Source: JANOMH01 sp031422295 (GTDB lineage Bacteria; Pseudomonadota; Alphaproteobacteria; Rhodobacterales; Rhodobacteraceae). From it: a stretch of 64,000 nucleotides of DNA. This document shows positions 52,166-60,554 of this stretch, piece after piece. Under the pieces are notes generated by a model. The model was not told the DNA's origin. It did not search any database and saw only the letters and a list, made by a program, of their open reading frames with translations. Position numbers and translations under genes: made by a program. Location: positions 1 through 64,000 of the forward strand of contig JANOQM010000029.1 in the NCBI GenBank assembly GCA_031422295.1, written 5' to 3'. Numbering within the stretch: position 1 is the stretch's first letter; each line of letters opens with the position of its first letter.

Positions 52166-54370
52166 ATGGTTGGGTCTAACAAGATTCTCACCGTTTCCTA
52201 TGGGACATTTTCCTGCACCCTTGAAGGGTTCGAGGATTCATTCGGAACGATGAAAGCGATTGCAGAATATTTCCGCGATCTGGCTGCTGACGACCGCTAT
52301 TTTGGCGCGGAACCCCCGGTTCCTGATGTCCAGATGTTGGCGCGAATCGCCGAACGCGAGGTTGAACGGCGGGTCGAGGCGCGGATGGACGCATCCGGGA
52401 TCACCCTGCGCACAGGTGAAGCTCTGCCCGAGCAAGTCGCGGCTGCAATGCCGCAGCCTGCCCCTGCAATTCAGGTCCAGGACATTTCCCATCTCCAGAC
52501 CACCCCGCTTGCTGCGACGGCAGTAGTGGATGGTGACATTGCCGGGTCCGAGGCTGAGGTATTCGGTGACGATACTTCTGCGCTGCTCGCGGCCTCAGAC
52601 CCGGTGATGGCCAAAGCGCCAGTGCCGGTCGCGGCAAAAGCCCCGGTCATGCCACCCGTTGTCTTGGCCCCGGTTCAGGTCATCCGGCCTGTTCCAGTCC
52701 GTGCTGCGGCGCCGTCCGTTGTAACCATGCCTGCGGTGGTCCCGGCACATCCTGATGCCGATTCTGTCGCAGCCAAATTGCAGCGTATTCGCGCCGTGGT
52801 TGGCCGCGGGACGATCGGTCTTGCAGCACAGGAATTTGCCGAGGATTTGGCTGACACAGGCACAACGACCGAAAGCGCAATGCCAGCCATGGCTGACTCA
52901 TCTGCTGATAGCGTTTGGTCTGAATTGGACGCAAACGAAGCCCGCGACACCATCAAGGCTGCCGACGACTGGTCTGAAGATTTGGCCTTCCCTGACAATG
53001 TTGATGACGCCAACGCACCCGAACCGACAATGCCCGACTCCCCGGCATTCGACATGAACGCGGTTTCGGCTGCACTGGCCAAAGATACGTCGGACCCAGA
53101 CGCCGAACCGGTTTTGGTGTCGCCCGTCCGGGCCCGGGTGATCCGGATGCGCCGCGCTGAATTTGATCAGGCCATCAGCGATGGGGCCTTGCAGGATATC
53201 GACAGCCCCGCCGAAATGGCTGACGAAGCGACGGGGCTCGACGACCTGCAGGATCTCGAAGATCTGGCTGCGTTTGATGGCCACTTTGAAAATGAAGCTG
53301 GCGAAGCATTCGGCACTTTATCAGATGAAGACGAAGCTGAACTGTTGCGCGAACTGGCTGAAGTCGAACGCGAAACTTCCGCAAATTTGACTTCTGATGA
53401 TGCCGTCAGTTCTGATCTTGACGCCCCAAAGGACGAAAGCCTCGCTTTGGACCTGAGCGGAATACTAGCGGCGGCGGCAGCGGCGACCGAAACCGCGCCA
53501 TCGGACGATCAGGATATGGAGGCGCTATTTGAAACATCTGGCGTCTACGACGATGCTGATATTGATTTTGCAGAAATAGCTGATGAAAACGCGGCTGCAG
53601 ACAGCGATGCAACTGTCGCCCCGTCGCTGGCCCGTCCGGGCCGGGCCTTGCTCGGGCGCGAACCCGAGGCGGACGAGGCTGCGATGGAGCGTATTCTATC
53701 GCAGACTGATGCCGAATTAAACGACCCGGACACAAGCCGTCGCCGCGAAGCAATTTCGCAGCTGAAAGCGGCGGTTGCAGCCACCGAAGCGGCGCGCAGA
53801 CTGGGCGATGTCGATACTGTCGAAGTCACGGACGAAGTAGAAAACGCATTCCGCGACGATCTTAAGCAGGTTGTGCGTCCGCGTCGGCCGGTGGCCGAAG
53901 CAGCTGCCGATTTGCGCAGCGAACGACCAAAGCCGGCCCCACTGAAACTGGTGGCGTCCCAACGGATCGACATCCCGGCACCACGTCCTGCGCCCATAGG
54001 CGCAATGCCGGTGCGCCCACGCCGCGTCTCGGTTGATCCGGATCAGGTTGCGGCTGCGCCTGATGTTGCAATGGCCCGTCGTAAGGCTGGTTCTTTCGCC
54101 GAATTTGCCGAAAGCATGGGGGCCAAACAACTGCCTGACCTGCTCGAAGCTGCGGCGGCCTATACGTCCTTTGTCGAAGGGGTCGAAGATTTCTCGCGCC
54201 CGCAACTGATGAACAAAGTGCGAGATATGGTGCCCGAGGAATTCAGCCGCGAAGATGGGCTGCGGTCGTTTGGGACCTTGCTACGCCAGGGCCGGATCAT
54301 GAAAACCCGCAATGGCCGGTTTCAGGTCAGCGAAGAATCCCGGTTCAATCCGGAACGCCGCGCGGGCTAA
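52166..54370 (+). CDS. Acidic, largely disordered protein conserved in Rhodobacteraceae
   Basis: A 734-aa protein with a conserved short N-terminal domain (residues 1-70: ILTVSYGTFSCTLEGFEDSF, GTMKAIAEYFRDLAADDRYF, ARIAEREVERRVEARMD), a long acidic Ala/Asp/Glu-rich middle, and a conserved C-terminal region (AEFAESMGAKQLPDLLEAAA, PQLMNKVRDMVPEEFSREDG, LLRQGRIMKTRNGRFQVSEE). Homologues are often labelled chemotaxis protein CheA, but no HPt, histidine-kinase or CheW domain is present. The C-terminal conserved block looks like a protein- or nucleic-acid-binding module. The ATG at 52166 has GGAAG upstream. Confidence 0.75.
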   Translation: MVGSNKILTVSYGTFSCTLEGFEDSFGTMKAIAEYFRDLAADDRYFGAEPPVPDVQMLARIAEREVERRVEARMDASGITLRTGEALPEQVAAAMPQPAPAIQVQDISHLQTTPLAATAVVDGDIAGSEAEVFGDDTSALLAASDPVMAKAPVPVAAKAPVMPPVVLAPVQVIRPVPVRAAAPSVVTMPAVVPAHPDADSVAAKLQRIRAVVGRGTIGLAAQEFAEDLADTGTTTESAMPAMADSSADSVWSELDANEARDTIKAADDWSEDLAFPDNVDDANAPEPTMPDSPAFDMNAVSAALAKDTSDPDAEPVLVSPVRARVIRMRRAEFDQAISDGALQDIDSPAEMADEATGLDDLQDLEDLAAFDGHFENEAGEAFGTLSDEDEAELLRELAEVERETSANLTSDDAVSSDLDAPKDESLALDLSGILAAAAAATETAPSDDQDMEALFETSGVYDDADIDFAEIADENAAADSDATVAPSLARPGRALLGREPEADEAAMERILSQTDAELNDPDTSRRREAISQLKAAVAATEAARRLGDVDTVEVTDEVENAFRDDLKQVVRPRRPVAEAAADLRSERPKPAPLKLVASQRIDIPAPRPAPIGAMPVRPRRVSVDPDQVAAAPDVAMARRKAGSFAEFAESMGAKQLPDLLEAAAAYTSFVEGVEDFSRPQLMNKVRDMVPEEFSREDGLRSFGTLLRQGRIMKTRNGRFQVSEESRFNPERRAG

Positions 54371-54384
54371 GTACCTTGAAGTAA

Positions 54385-54424
54385 AAACGAAAACGGCAGG
54401 GGGCAACCTCTGCCGTTTTCGTTT
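54385..54424. terminator. Bidirectional intrinsic terminator
   Basis: AAACGAAAACGGCAG and CTGCCGTTTTCGTTT form a perfect 15-bp inverted repeat with a 10-base loop. A- and T-rich ends on both sides allow use in either direction. It lies between the end of the acidic protein gene and the convergent DUF2842 gene. Confidence 0.9.
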
Positions 54425-54453
54425 GTTCATGACCACTTCAGGCCCATGAAAGA

Positions 54454-54696
54454 TCATTCGTCCTTTGGAGCATCCGGGTCCGCCTGCCCGATCCCCCGGA
54501 ACACTGCCCTGAACGGCAGCACCCAAAGGACACCCAACCCGATATAAACTGCCAGTTCGATCCAGATATTGGGCCGGTCGATCAGATTCATGATCGTCAC
54601 GGCCGCAATGATATAGGCAGGCAGGCCAACGATCAGCAGCACTAACGCCAGACGGCGGCGGGATTTATACGACAACCCTGATTTCCCCTGTGTCAT
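54454..54696 (-). CDS. DUF2842 small membrane protein
   Basis: An 80-aa protein with two hydrophobic helices (LALVLLIVGLPAYIIAAVTI and IELAVYIGLGVLWVLPFRAV) and a GLSYKSRRRLAL N-terminus and polar PDAPKDE end, the pattern of DUF2842. Function is unknown. The start codon touches the purA stop, so it is the distal gene of a purA operon. Confidence 0.88.
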   Translation of the reverse strand: MTQGKSGLSYKSRRRLALVLLIVGLPAYIIAAVTIMNLIDRPNIWIELAVYIGLGVLWVLPFRAVFRGIGQADPDAPKDE

Positions 54697-55988
54697 CAGT
54701 CGGCAAACGGATCGGTGACAAGGATTGTGTCTTCGCGCTCGGGCGAGGTCGACAGCATGGCCACAGGGCAGCCGATCAGTTCTTCCACCCGGCGCACGTA
54801 TTTGATCGCATTTGCAGGCAGATCATTCCATGACCGCGCGCCTTCGGTGGATTCCGACCATCCCGGCATTTCCTCATAGATCGGCGTGCAACGGGCCTGA
54901 TGGGCGGCGGCCATCGGCAGATGATCGATCCGGACACCGTCCAACTCATAAGCGACGCATATCCGTAAAGTTTCAAATCCGTCCAGAACGTCCAATTTGG
55001 TGAACGCAATCCCGTTGACCCCGGAGGTGGCACAAGTCTGCCGCACCAGCACCGCGTCAAACCAGCCGCAGCGGCGTTTGCGGCCGGTGACGGTGCCAAA
55101 TTCGCGGCCTCGTTCGCCCAGCCGCGCCCCATCCGCATCAAACAATTCGGCGGTAAACGGCCCTTCGCCCACCCGGGTGGTATAGGCTTTGACAATCCCC
55201 AGCACGAAATCAATCGCCCCCGGCCCGATCCCGGTGCCGGTGGCGGCTTGCCCGGCGATGACATTGGACGAGGTCACAAACGGATAGGTGCCAAAGTCGA
55301 TATCCAGCAGCGCCCCCTGTGCCCCTTCGAACAGGATGCGTTTGCCGGCCTTGCGCTTGTCATTCAGCACCTTCCAGACGGGACCGGCATATTCCAGCAC
55401 ATGCGGCGCGATCTCCAGCAGATCAGCCAGCAACTGTGCGCGGTCCACTTCCGGCATACCCAGCCCCCGGCGCAAGGCGTCGTGATGCGCTAGCGCCCGG
55501 TCGAGCCGGGTTTCCAGCGTCGCGCGGTCGGCCAGATCGGCGACGCGAATGGCACGGCGACCGACCTTATCCTCATAGGCCGGACCAATGCCCCGACCGG
55601 TGGTGCCGATCTTGGCCACCGCATTGCCCTGTTCCCGGGCGCGATCCAATTCGCCATGGATCGGCAGGATCAGCGGCGTATTCTCGGCGATCATCAGCGT
55701 TTCGGGGGTAATAGTCACGCCTTTGCCGCGCAGTTCGGCAATCTCTTTGACCAGATGCCACGGGTCGAGGACGACCCCATTGCCGATAACCGACAGCTTG
55801 CCGCCGCGCACGATACCGCTGGGCAGCAGCGACAGTTTGAACACCACCCCGTCGATGACCAGCGTGTGCCCGGCATTGTGGCCGCCCTGAAACCGGGCGA
55901 TGACATCGGCCCGTTCGGACAACCAATCGACAATCTTGCCTTTGCCTTCGTCACCCCATTGGGCGCCGACCACCACCACGTTCGCCAT
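54696..55988 (-). CDS. purA: Adenylosuccinate synthetase
   Basis: First step from IMP to AMP: condenses IMP with aspartate using GTP. The 430-aa product has the N-terminal GAQWGDEGKGKIVDWLSERA (catalytic Asp and P-loop), FQGGHNAGHTLVIDG with the catalytic His, IGTTGRGIGPAYEDK, FEGAQGALLDIDFGTYPFVT and the C-terminal TKLDVLDGFETLRICVAYEL. The ATG at 55988 gives the normal N-terminus; about 70 upstream codons in frame are not conserved. Confidence 0.96.
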   Translation of the reverse strand: MANVVVVGAQWGDEGKGKIVDWLSERADVIARFQGGHNAGHTLVIDGVVFKLSLLPSGIVRGGKLSVIGNGVVLDPWHLVKEIAELRGKGVTITPETLMIAENTPLILPIHGELDRAREQGNAVAKIGTTGRGIGPAYEDKVGRRAIRVADLADRATLETRLDRALAHHDALRRGLGMPEVDRAQLLADLLEIAPHVLEYAGPVWKVLNDKRKAGKRILFEGAQGALLDIDFGTYPFVTSSNVIAGQAATGTGIGPGAIDFVLGIVKAYTTRVGEGPFTAELFDADGARLGERGREFGTVTGRKRRCGWFDAVLVRQTCATSGVNGIAFTKLDVLDGFETLRICVAYELDGVRIDHLPMAAAHQARCTPIYEEMPGWSESTEGARSWNDLPANAIKYVRRVEELIGCPVAMLSTSPEREDTILVTDPFAD

Positions 55989-56154
55989 CCGCAGATTTCC
56001 CCATTCGCCCGGCCCCAAGACCAGTTTTCGCTCCCCTATAGCGCCCCCTTGCGCTGTCCGAAACCGCAATTTCGACTTGGCAGGCACCCGGGACTGGACA
56101 TGCGCCGCGCCCGGGGTCATCCTGCGACCAGATTTGAGAAACCGGAGTTTCCAG

Positions 56155-56550
56155 ATGGGCTTTATTCTGCGCTGGTTGTTCGCCTTTGTTCTGGTTGCGG
56201 CCACCTATAATCCGACCAGCTGGAATTACATCAGCTGGGCCAGTGCCAATTACAGCAGCCAGTTGCCGCTGGCTTTGCTATTCGGGCTGATCCTGATCGT
56301 GGGCTACGTGATCTACGTCAATGCCACACTGCGCTCGATCGGGCTGTTCGGGATGTTGCTGTCACTGGCAGTGGTCGGCGCCTTGTTGTGGTTCCTGTGG
56401 GACAGGGGCTGGCTGTCACTGGAAAATGCCAGCATCAATACATGGCTGGGGTTGATCGTTTTGTCGGCCATTTTGGGTATCGGCATGACCTGGAGCATTG
56501 TCAGTCGCAAACTGACCGGCCAGATTGATGTGGACGAGACGGATAGCTAG
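56155..56550 (+). CDS. DUF6524-type small membrane protein
   Basis: A 131-aa protein with four predicted transmembrane helices: FILRWLFAFVLVAATYNPTS, LALLFGLILIVGYVIYVNAT, LFGMLLSLAVVGALLWFLWD and LGLIVLSAILGIGMTWSIVS. The NPTSWNYISWA motif after helix 1 is characteristic of the family. Function is unknown. The ATG follows CCGGAG. It is divergent from purA. Confidence 0.82.
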   Translation: MGFILRWLFAFVLVAATYNPTSWNYISWASANYSSQLPLALLFGLILIVGYVIYVNATLRSIGLFGMLLSLAVVGALLWFLWDRGWLSLENASINTWLGLIVLSAILGIGMTWSIVSRKLTGQIDVDETDS

Positions 56551-56682
56551 ATCGTCGGATTGCCGGCCTGGCCGGTTTTGCGCAATAGCGCGGCCAAGTC
56601 GGATCAGGGGCTTGCAGGACAGGCGCTGTCCTTCTAGATACGCCCAGTCGCAGTATGGTACTGCACCACCAAAGGCCGCCTC

Positions 56683-57039
56683 ATGGAAAACGTCGTTCTG
56701 ATCGTCCATCTGATCCTTGCCCTCAGCCTGATCGGGGTGGTGCTGCTGCAACGTTCTGAAGGCGGTGGTCTGGGTATGGGCGGCGGCGGGGCAATGACCG
56801 GGCGCGCGGCGGCCACGGCCTTGGGCAAGGTAACATGGGGGTTGGCGGCAGCGTTCATCGTCACATCCATTGCATTGACGATCATTGCCGCCGAAAATGC
56901 GGGCGGCGCGTCAGTGATTGATACCGCAGGCGAAGCCGTTGAAACCGCACCAGAGGCAGCGACAACGCCCGACCTTGGCACCGATCTGTTGCCGCCGGGC
57001 AGCGGCACCGAGGCACCCCTTGTGCCTTTGGCTGACTAA
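56683..57039 (+). CDS. secG: Preprotein translocase subunit SecG
   Basis: Small subunit of the SecYEG translocon in the inner membrane, 118 aa. It has two helices (ENVVLIVHLILALSLIGVVL and WGLAAAFIVTSIALTIIAAE) flanking LQRSEGGGLGMGGGGAMTGR, the conserved SecG cytoplasmic loop, and then an Ala/Pro/Glu-rich C-terminal extension. It lies upstream of pyrG, as in other Rhodobacteraceae. Confidence 0.93.
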   Translation: MENVVLIVHLILALSLIGVVLLQRSEGGGLGMGGGGAMTGRAAATALGKVTWGLAAAFIVTSIALTIIAAENAGGASVIDTAGEAVETAPEAATTPDLGTDLLPPGSGTEAPLVPLAD

Positions 57040-57050
57040 CAACCGGACCG

Positions 57051-57090
57051 GGCACAGCGCACCAGCGATTGTTGAAATGGTCGCTGTGCC
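57051..57090. terminator. Hairpin after secG
   Basis: GGCACAGCG and CGCTGTGCC are inverted repeats enclosing a 22-base loop in which ACC and GGT can extend the stem around one bulge. It begins 12 bp after the secG stop and 127 bp before pyrG. No T-run follows, so it may be a weak terminator or mRNA-stabilising hairpin. Confidence 0.45.
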
Positions 57091-57216
57091 AACATGATCT
57101 TGCGTCCACTGTTGCCAATTGCCCCCGAATCCGCCTATACTCAAATCCCGTGAATATGCGTGGTGAACCCGCGCTTTTTTCGCATATCGCACTTCATTCA
57201 CGGGGGATGCCAACCA

Positions 57217-58860
57217 ATGGCACGCTATATTTTCATCACTGGCGGCGTGGTATCCTCACTTGGCAAGGGGCTGGCCTCGGCGGCCCTTGGGGCGCTGTTG
57301 CAGGCCCGGGGCTATACCGTGCGGCTGCGCAAACTGGACCCCTATCTGAACGTCGATCCCGGCACGATGTCGCCGTTTGAACATGGCGAGGTATTCGTGA
57401 CCGACGATGGCGCAGAAACCGACCTCGACCTTGGCCATTACGAACGCTTTACCGGCGTGTCGGCCCGCAAGACGGATTCCATTTCGTCGGGGCGGATATA
57501 TTCCAATGTATTGGAAAAGGAACGGCGCGGCGATTATCTGGGCAAAACCATTCAGGTGATCCCGCATGTCACCAATGAAATCAAAGAGTTCCTGCGCATC
57601 GGGCAGGACGAGGTTGATTTCATGCTGTGCGAAATCGGCGGCACTGTTGGCGATATTGAAGGCCTGCCGTTTTTCGAGAGCATCCGCCAGTTCATCCACG
57701 AACGCCAGCGCGGCCAATCCATTCTGATGCACCTGACATTGCTACCCTATCTGGCCGCATCGGGTGAATTGAAAACCAAACCGACCCAGCATTCAGTCAA
57801 GGAATTGCAGAGCATCGGTCTCGCCCCGGATATATTGGTCTGCCGTTCCGAACATCCCATTCCGGAACGAGAGAGGGAAAAGATTGCGCTGTTCTGTAAT
57901 GTCCGCAAAGAATCGGTCATTGCTGCTTATGACCTATCCACGATTTATGACGCCCCCTTGGCCTATCACGAACAGGGTCTGGATCAGGCGGTCTTGGATG
58001 CGTTCAATATCTCCCCCGCGCCCAAACCCGATCTGACCATCTGGCGCGATGTGTCCGATCGGATTCATAATCCGGAGGGCGAGGTGAAAGTCGCCATTGT
58101 CGGCAAATACACCCAGCTTGAGGATGCCTATAAGAGCATTGCCGAGGCGCTGACCCATGGCGGCATGGCCAATCGTGTCAAGGTCCGGATTGAATGGGTC
58201 GATGCGGAATTGTTCGAACGCGAGGATCCCGCCCCGCATCTGGAAGGGTTCCACGCCATTCTGGTCCCCGGCGGCTTTGGCGAACGCGGCACCGAAGGCA
58301 AGATCAAGGCCGCCGAATTCGCCCGCACACGGCACATCCCCTATCTGGGGATTTGTCTGGGCATGCAAATGGCGGTGATCGAGGCGGCGCGCAATGTCGC
58401 CGGGCTGGTCAATGCCGGGTCAGAGGAGTTTGACCACGAGGCCGGGGTAAAACGCTTTGAACCCGTGGTCTATCACCTGAAAGAATGGGTGCAGGGCAAC
58501 CATTCGGTCAGCCGGAAGGTCGGTGACGACAAAGGCGGCACGATGCGGCTGGGGGCCTATTCCGCCACGCTGACGGCGGGGTCCAAGGTGGCCGGGGTCT
58601 ATGAGACGCTGAGCATCGAGGAGCGGCACCGGCACCGGTATGAGGTGGATATCGCCTATCGGGCGCGGCTGGAGGCTTGCGGGCTGGTGTTTTCAGGGAT
58701 GTCGCCGGACGGAAAGCTGCCCGAGATCGTCGAATGGCAGGACCACCCGTGGTTCATCGGGGTGCAGTTTCATCCGGAGCTTAAGTCGAAGCCATTTGCG
58801 CCGCATCCGCTGTTTCGGGATTTTGTACGGGCGGCGGTGGTGACGAGCAGGTTGGTGTGA
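57217..58860 (+). CDS. pyrG: CTP synthase
   Basis: Makes CTP from UTP, ATP and glutamine. The 547-aa product has the synthetase domain (ARYIFITGGVVSSLGKGLAS, LRKLDPYLNVDPGTMSPFEH, CEIGGTVGDIEGLPFFESIR) and a C-terminal class I glutamine amidotransferase domain with the nucleophile in YLGICLGMQMAVIEAARNVA and the His/Glu pair in WFIGVQFHPELKSKPFAPHP. The ATG at 57217 gives the conserved MARYIFITGG start. Confidence 0.97.
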   Translation: MARYIFITGGVVSSLGKGLASAALGALLQARGYTVRLRKLDPYLNVDPGTMSPFEHGEVFVTDDGAETDLDLGHYERFTGVSARKTDSISSGRIYSNVLEKERRGDYLGKTIQVIPHVTNEIKEFLRIGQDEVDFMLCEIGGTVGDIEGLPFFESIRQFIHERQRGQSILMHLTLLPYLAASGELKTKPTQHSVKELQSIGLAPDILVCRSEHPIPEREREKIALFCNVRKESVIAAYDLSTIYDAPLAYHEQGLDQAVLDAFNISPAPKPDLTIWRDVSDRIHNPEGEVKVAIVGKYTQLEDAYKSIAEALTHGGMANRVKVRIEWVDAELFEREDPAPHLEGFHAILVPGGFGERGTEGKIKAAEFARTRHIPYLGICLGMQMAVIEAARNVAGLVNAGSEEFDHEAGVKRFEPVVYHLKEWVQGNHSVSRKVGDDKGGTMRLGAYSATLTAGSKVAGVYETLSIEERHRHRYEVDIAYRARLEACGLVFSGMSPDGKLPEIVEWQDHPWFIGVQFHPELKSKPFAPHPLFRDFVRAAVVTSRLV

Positions 58861-58872
58861 AAGGGAGTTTCA

Positions 58873-59706
58873 ATGCGCAAGGTATTCTCGCCCGCCGGTG
58901 AATGCATTTATTGCGGTTCGAAGGTCGGTAAACTTAAGGAAGAACATATAATTGCCCTTAGCCTAGGGGGCAATTATATTATCCCAAGCGCATCATGTTT
59001 GGAGTGCGAAAAAGTAACTTCTTTTTTGGAGCTTTTTGCAAAGGACTGCATGGGTGATCCTAGATCTGCATATCGAATGCCGACACGTCGGCCGAAGAAC
59101 CGTCGCGCATTTCTAGACGCGACAATTCAGTTTGGTCCATATGGTCCCGAAAAAAATATAAAAGTACCAATTGACGATGCGCCGATCAATTTTATCCTCC
59201 CTCATTTCCAAGCGGTCAACAATGAAAATGAAAAATTGCGTTCGCGAGTAAATCTTGTTGCGACCTCGGCGAATGAGACAATTTCAAATGCTCGTACAAA
59301 CGCAATCCTTTCAAAGCACCACGCGCACTCGGTCTCATTCACAACTGGTGGTATCAAAATCGACAACTTCGCAAGGATGCTTTGGAAAATAACTTGCGGA
59401 ATTGGATGGGTATTTTTCAAGGCAGCCTTGGCTGCTTCATCTGTGCGAGAGTATGTGCTTGGTCGACTTGAGTTATTCGCTTCGGATACCACAGATGAAA
59501 CGTTGGTGCTCGACATTTACTCTGCAAAAAGGGCGGTGCAACCATATTCTGATGCGCGCTTTGCGCTATTCACAAATACAAATGAAGATCACCGCTTTAT
59601 TTACGTTGAGATCGACTTCATGGCAAATTTGGGCGCTCCACTCTATTATTGTCGGGTGCCAAATCTGCGAGGTTCTCCCATACAACGAATTGAAATAGTT
59701 CAATAA
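58873..59706 (+). CDS. HNH-like nuclease-domain protein, AT-rich
   Basis: A 277-aa protein. The N-terminal CIYCGSKVGKLKEEHIIALS, LGGNYIIPSASCLECEK stretch (residues 11-48) resembles an HNH endonuclease zinc and metal site: two CxxC pairs with an EEHI..LSLGG..I.PSASC core. The remaining about 230 residues are not recognised. The gene is clearly AT-richer than pyrG upstream (12 bp away) and is followed by a palindromic repeat, so it looks acquired. It may be a restriction or defence nuclease; that is inference. Confidence 0.6.
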   Translation: MRKVFSPAGECIYCGSKVGKLKEEHIIALSLGGNYIIPSASCLECEKVTSFLELFAKDCMGDPRSAYRMPTRRPKNRRAFLDATIQFGPYGPEKNIKVPIDDAPINFILPHFQAVNNENEKLRSRVNLVATSANETISNARTNAILSKHHAHSVSFTTGGIKIDNFARMLWKITCGIGWVFFKAALAASSVREYVLGRLELFASDTTDETLVLDIYSAKRAVQPYSDARFALFTNTNEDHRFIYVEIDFMANLGAPLYYCRVPNLRGSPIQRIEIVQ

Positions 59707-59733
59707 TCGCTCGACGCAAGCTCTAAGCAAGCC

Positions 59734-59787
59734 GTAGGGCGGGGTTCACCCCGCCGCCGCACCACGGCGGGGTGAACCCCGCCCTAC
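59734..59787. repeat. Perfect GTAGGGCGGGGTTCACC hairpin repeat
   Basis: Two 22-bp arms (starting GTAGGGCGGGGTTCACC and ending GGTGAACCCCGCCCTAC) are perfect inverted repeats around a 10-base loop. Each arm also contains the internal palindrome GGCGGGG...CCCCGCC. It begins 28 bp after the HNH-like gene and supplies the minus-strand TAG that ends a neighbouring antitoxin remnant. Confidence 0.93.
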
Positions 59788-59858
59788 ACCATCTCCACCC
59801 TTAACCGCTTTTCCACTAACGCCGCATACCGCCGCAAGGTCTCGACCGAGGGCGACAC
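59784..59858 (-). pseudogene. Possible remnant of an XRE-type antitoxin C-terminus
   Basis: Between the repeat and the XRE gene, one minus-strand frame of 24 codons, opened by a preceding TAG and closed by the repeat's TAG, reads VSPSVETLRRYAALVEKRLR. This resembles the common C-terminal end of HigA-like antitoxins (PSVETLRRYA.ALG..L.V). The rest of any such gene is absent. The segment is short, so this is a weak call. Confidence 0.35.
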
Positions 59859-59869
59859 CTACGCCCCCC

Positions 59870-60199
59870 TCACACCAACTCCTCCATCCCCACCCCCAGC
59901 GCGACCGCCAGCTTGTGAACAGTCGCCACCGACCCCTGCTTTTTCCCCGTCTCGATCTCATGCACCTGCACCCGGTTCACGCCGGACAGCCGGGCCAGTG
60001 CTGCTGCCGACAGCCCGCGCCAGTCGCGGATCACCCGGACCGGGTTTTCGCCGTCGATGATGCGGCGCAACACCTCGTGCGGCATGCTTTCGTCGTCCAG
60101 TGCAATGGCCCGGTCAAAGGCCGCAATATCGGCCAGTTGTTCTGCCGCCGCGACAAGCTGGTCATATTCGGCCAGTGGGATCGTGATCATTTCAGCCAT
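59870..60199 (-). CDS. XRE-family antitoxin (HigA-like)
   Basis: A 109-aa protein: an N-terminal segment (ITIPLAEYDQLVAAAEQLAD) of the kind that binds toxin, then a C-terminal helix-turn-helix (RDWRGLSAAALARLSGVNRV, VHEIETGKKQGSVATVHKLA, VALGVGMEELV). It probably neutralises the adjacent RelE-type toxin and represses the operon. The toxin gene lies 12 bp upstream on the same strand, giving the toxin-first order seen in higBA loci. Confidence 0.85.
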   Translation of the reverse strand: MAEMITIPLAEYDQLVAAAEQLADIAAFDRAIALDDESMPHEVLRRIIDGENPVRVIRDWRGLSAAALARLSGVNRVQVHEIETGKKQGSVATVHKLAVALGVGMEELV

Positions 60200-60211
60200 G
60201 TTTGCCGCCCC

Positions 60212-60463
60212 TTAGTAATAAATGCTGCCTCGCGCGGCGATGGTCAACACATCCAGAACCTCGCCGTCCAACATGATCACCCGCCAATCGCCGACGCGCA
60301 GCCTGATCCCCTCGCGCCCCTGCAACGCCTTGATATTATTTGCCTGTGCCGCAGGGTCACGCGCGAAATCTTCGATCTTGGACAGGATGCGCAACGCCAT
60401 ATTTGCAGGCATCCGGCGCAGCGCTTTGCGGGCAGCGGCGCGATAGGTGATCTGCTTCATCAT
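60212..60463 (-). CDS. RelE/HigB-family toxin
   Basis: An 83-aa type II toxin. It has the typical KQITYRAAARKALRRMPANM, ALRILSKIEDFARDPAAQAN, NNIKALQGREGIRLRVGDWR and a C-terminal RVIMLDGEVLDVLTIAARGS IYY strand arrangement of RelE mRNA interferases, including basic residues in the helices and Arg in the GDWRV strand. Two consecutive ATGs leave the start uncertain by one codon. It is followed by the XRE antitoxin. Confidence 0.88.
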   Translation of the reverse strand: MMKQITYRAAARKALRRMPANMALRILSKIEDFARDPAAQANNIKALQGREGIRLRVGDWRVIMLDGEVLDVLTIAARGSIYY

Positions 60464-60504
60464 TATACGTAGCTATAAGCTAACTAAACGTCAACCCCCA
60501 AACA

Positions 60505-60535
60505 AAAAGAGCGCCCCGATCCGAAGCGCCCTTTT
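60505..60535 (-). terminator. Probable terminator of the TerC-family gene
   Basis: AAAAGAGCGC and GCGCCCTTTT pair with a single A/C mismatch around an 11-base loop. Read on the minus strand the stem ends in CTCTTTTT. It lies 20 bp beyond the stop of the TerC-family gene. Confidence 0.65.
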
Positions 60536-60554
60536 CAATGCCATGGACTATCCC

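Noticed and set aside
51988..52179. Small gene overlapping the start of the acidic protein gene
   Set aside because: A 50-63-aa frame exists, but it has no good ribosome-binding site, overlaps the next gene's start and shows no recognisable family.
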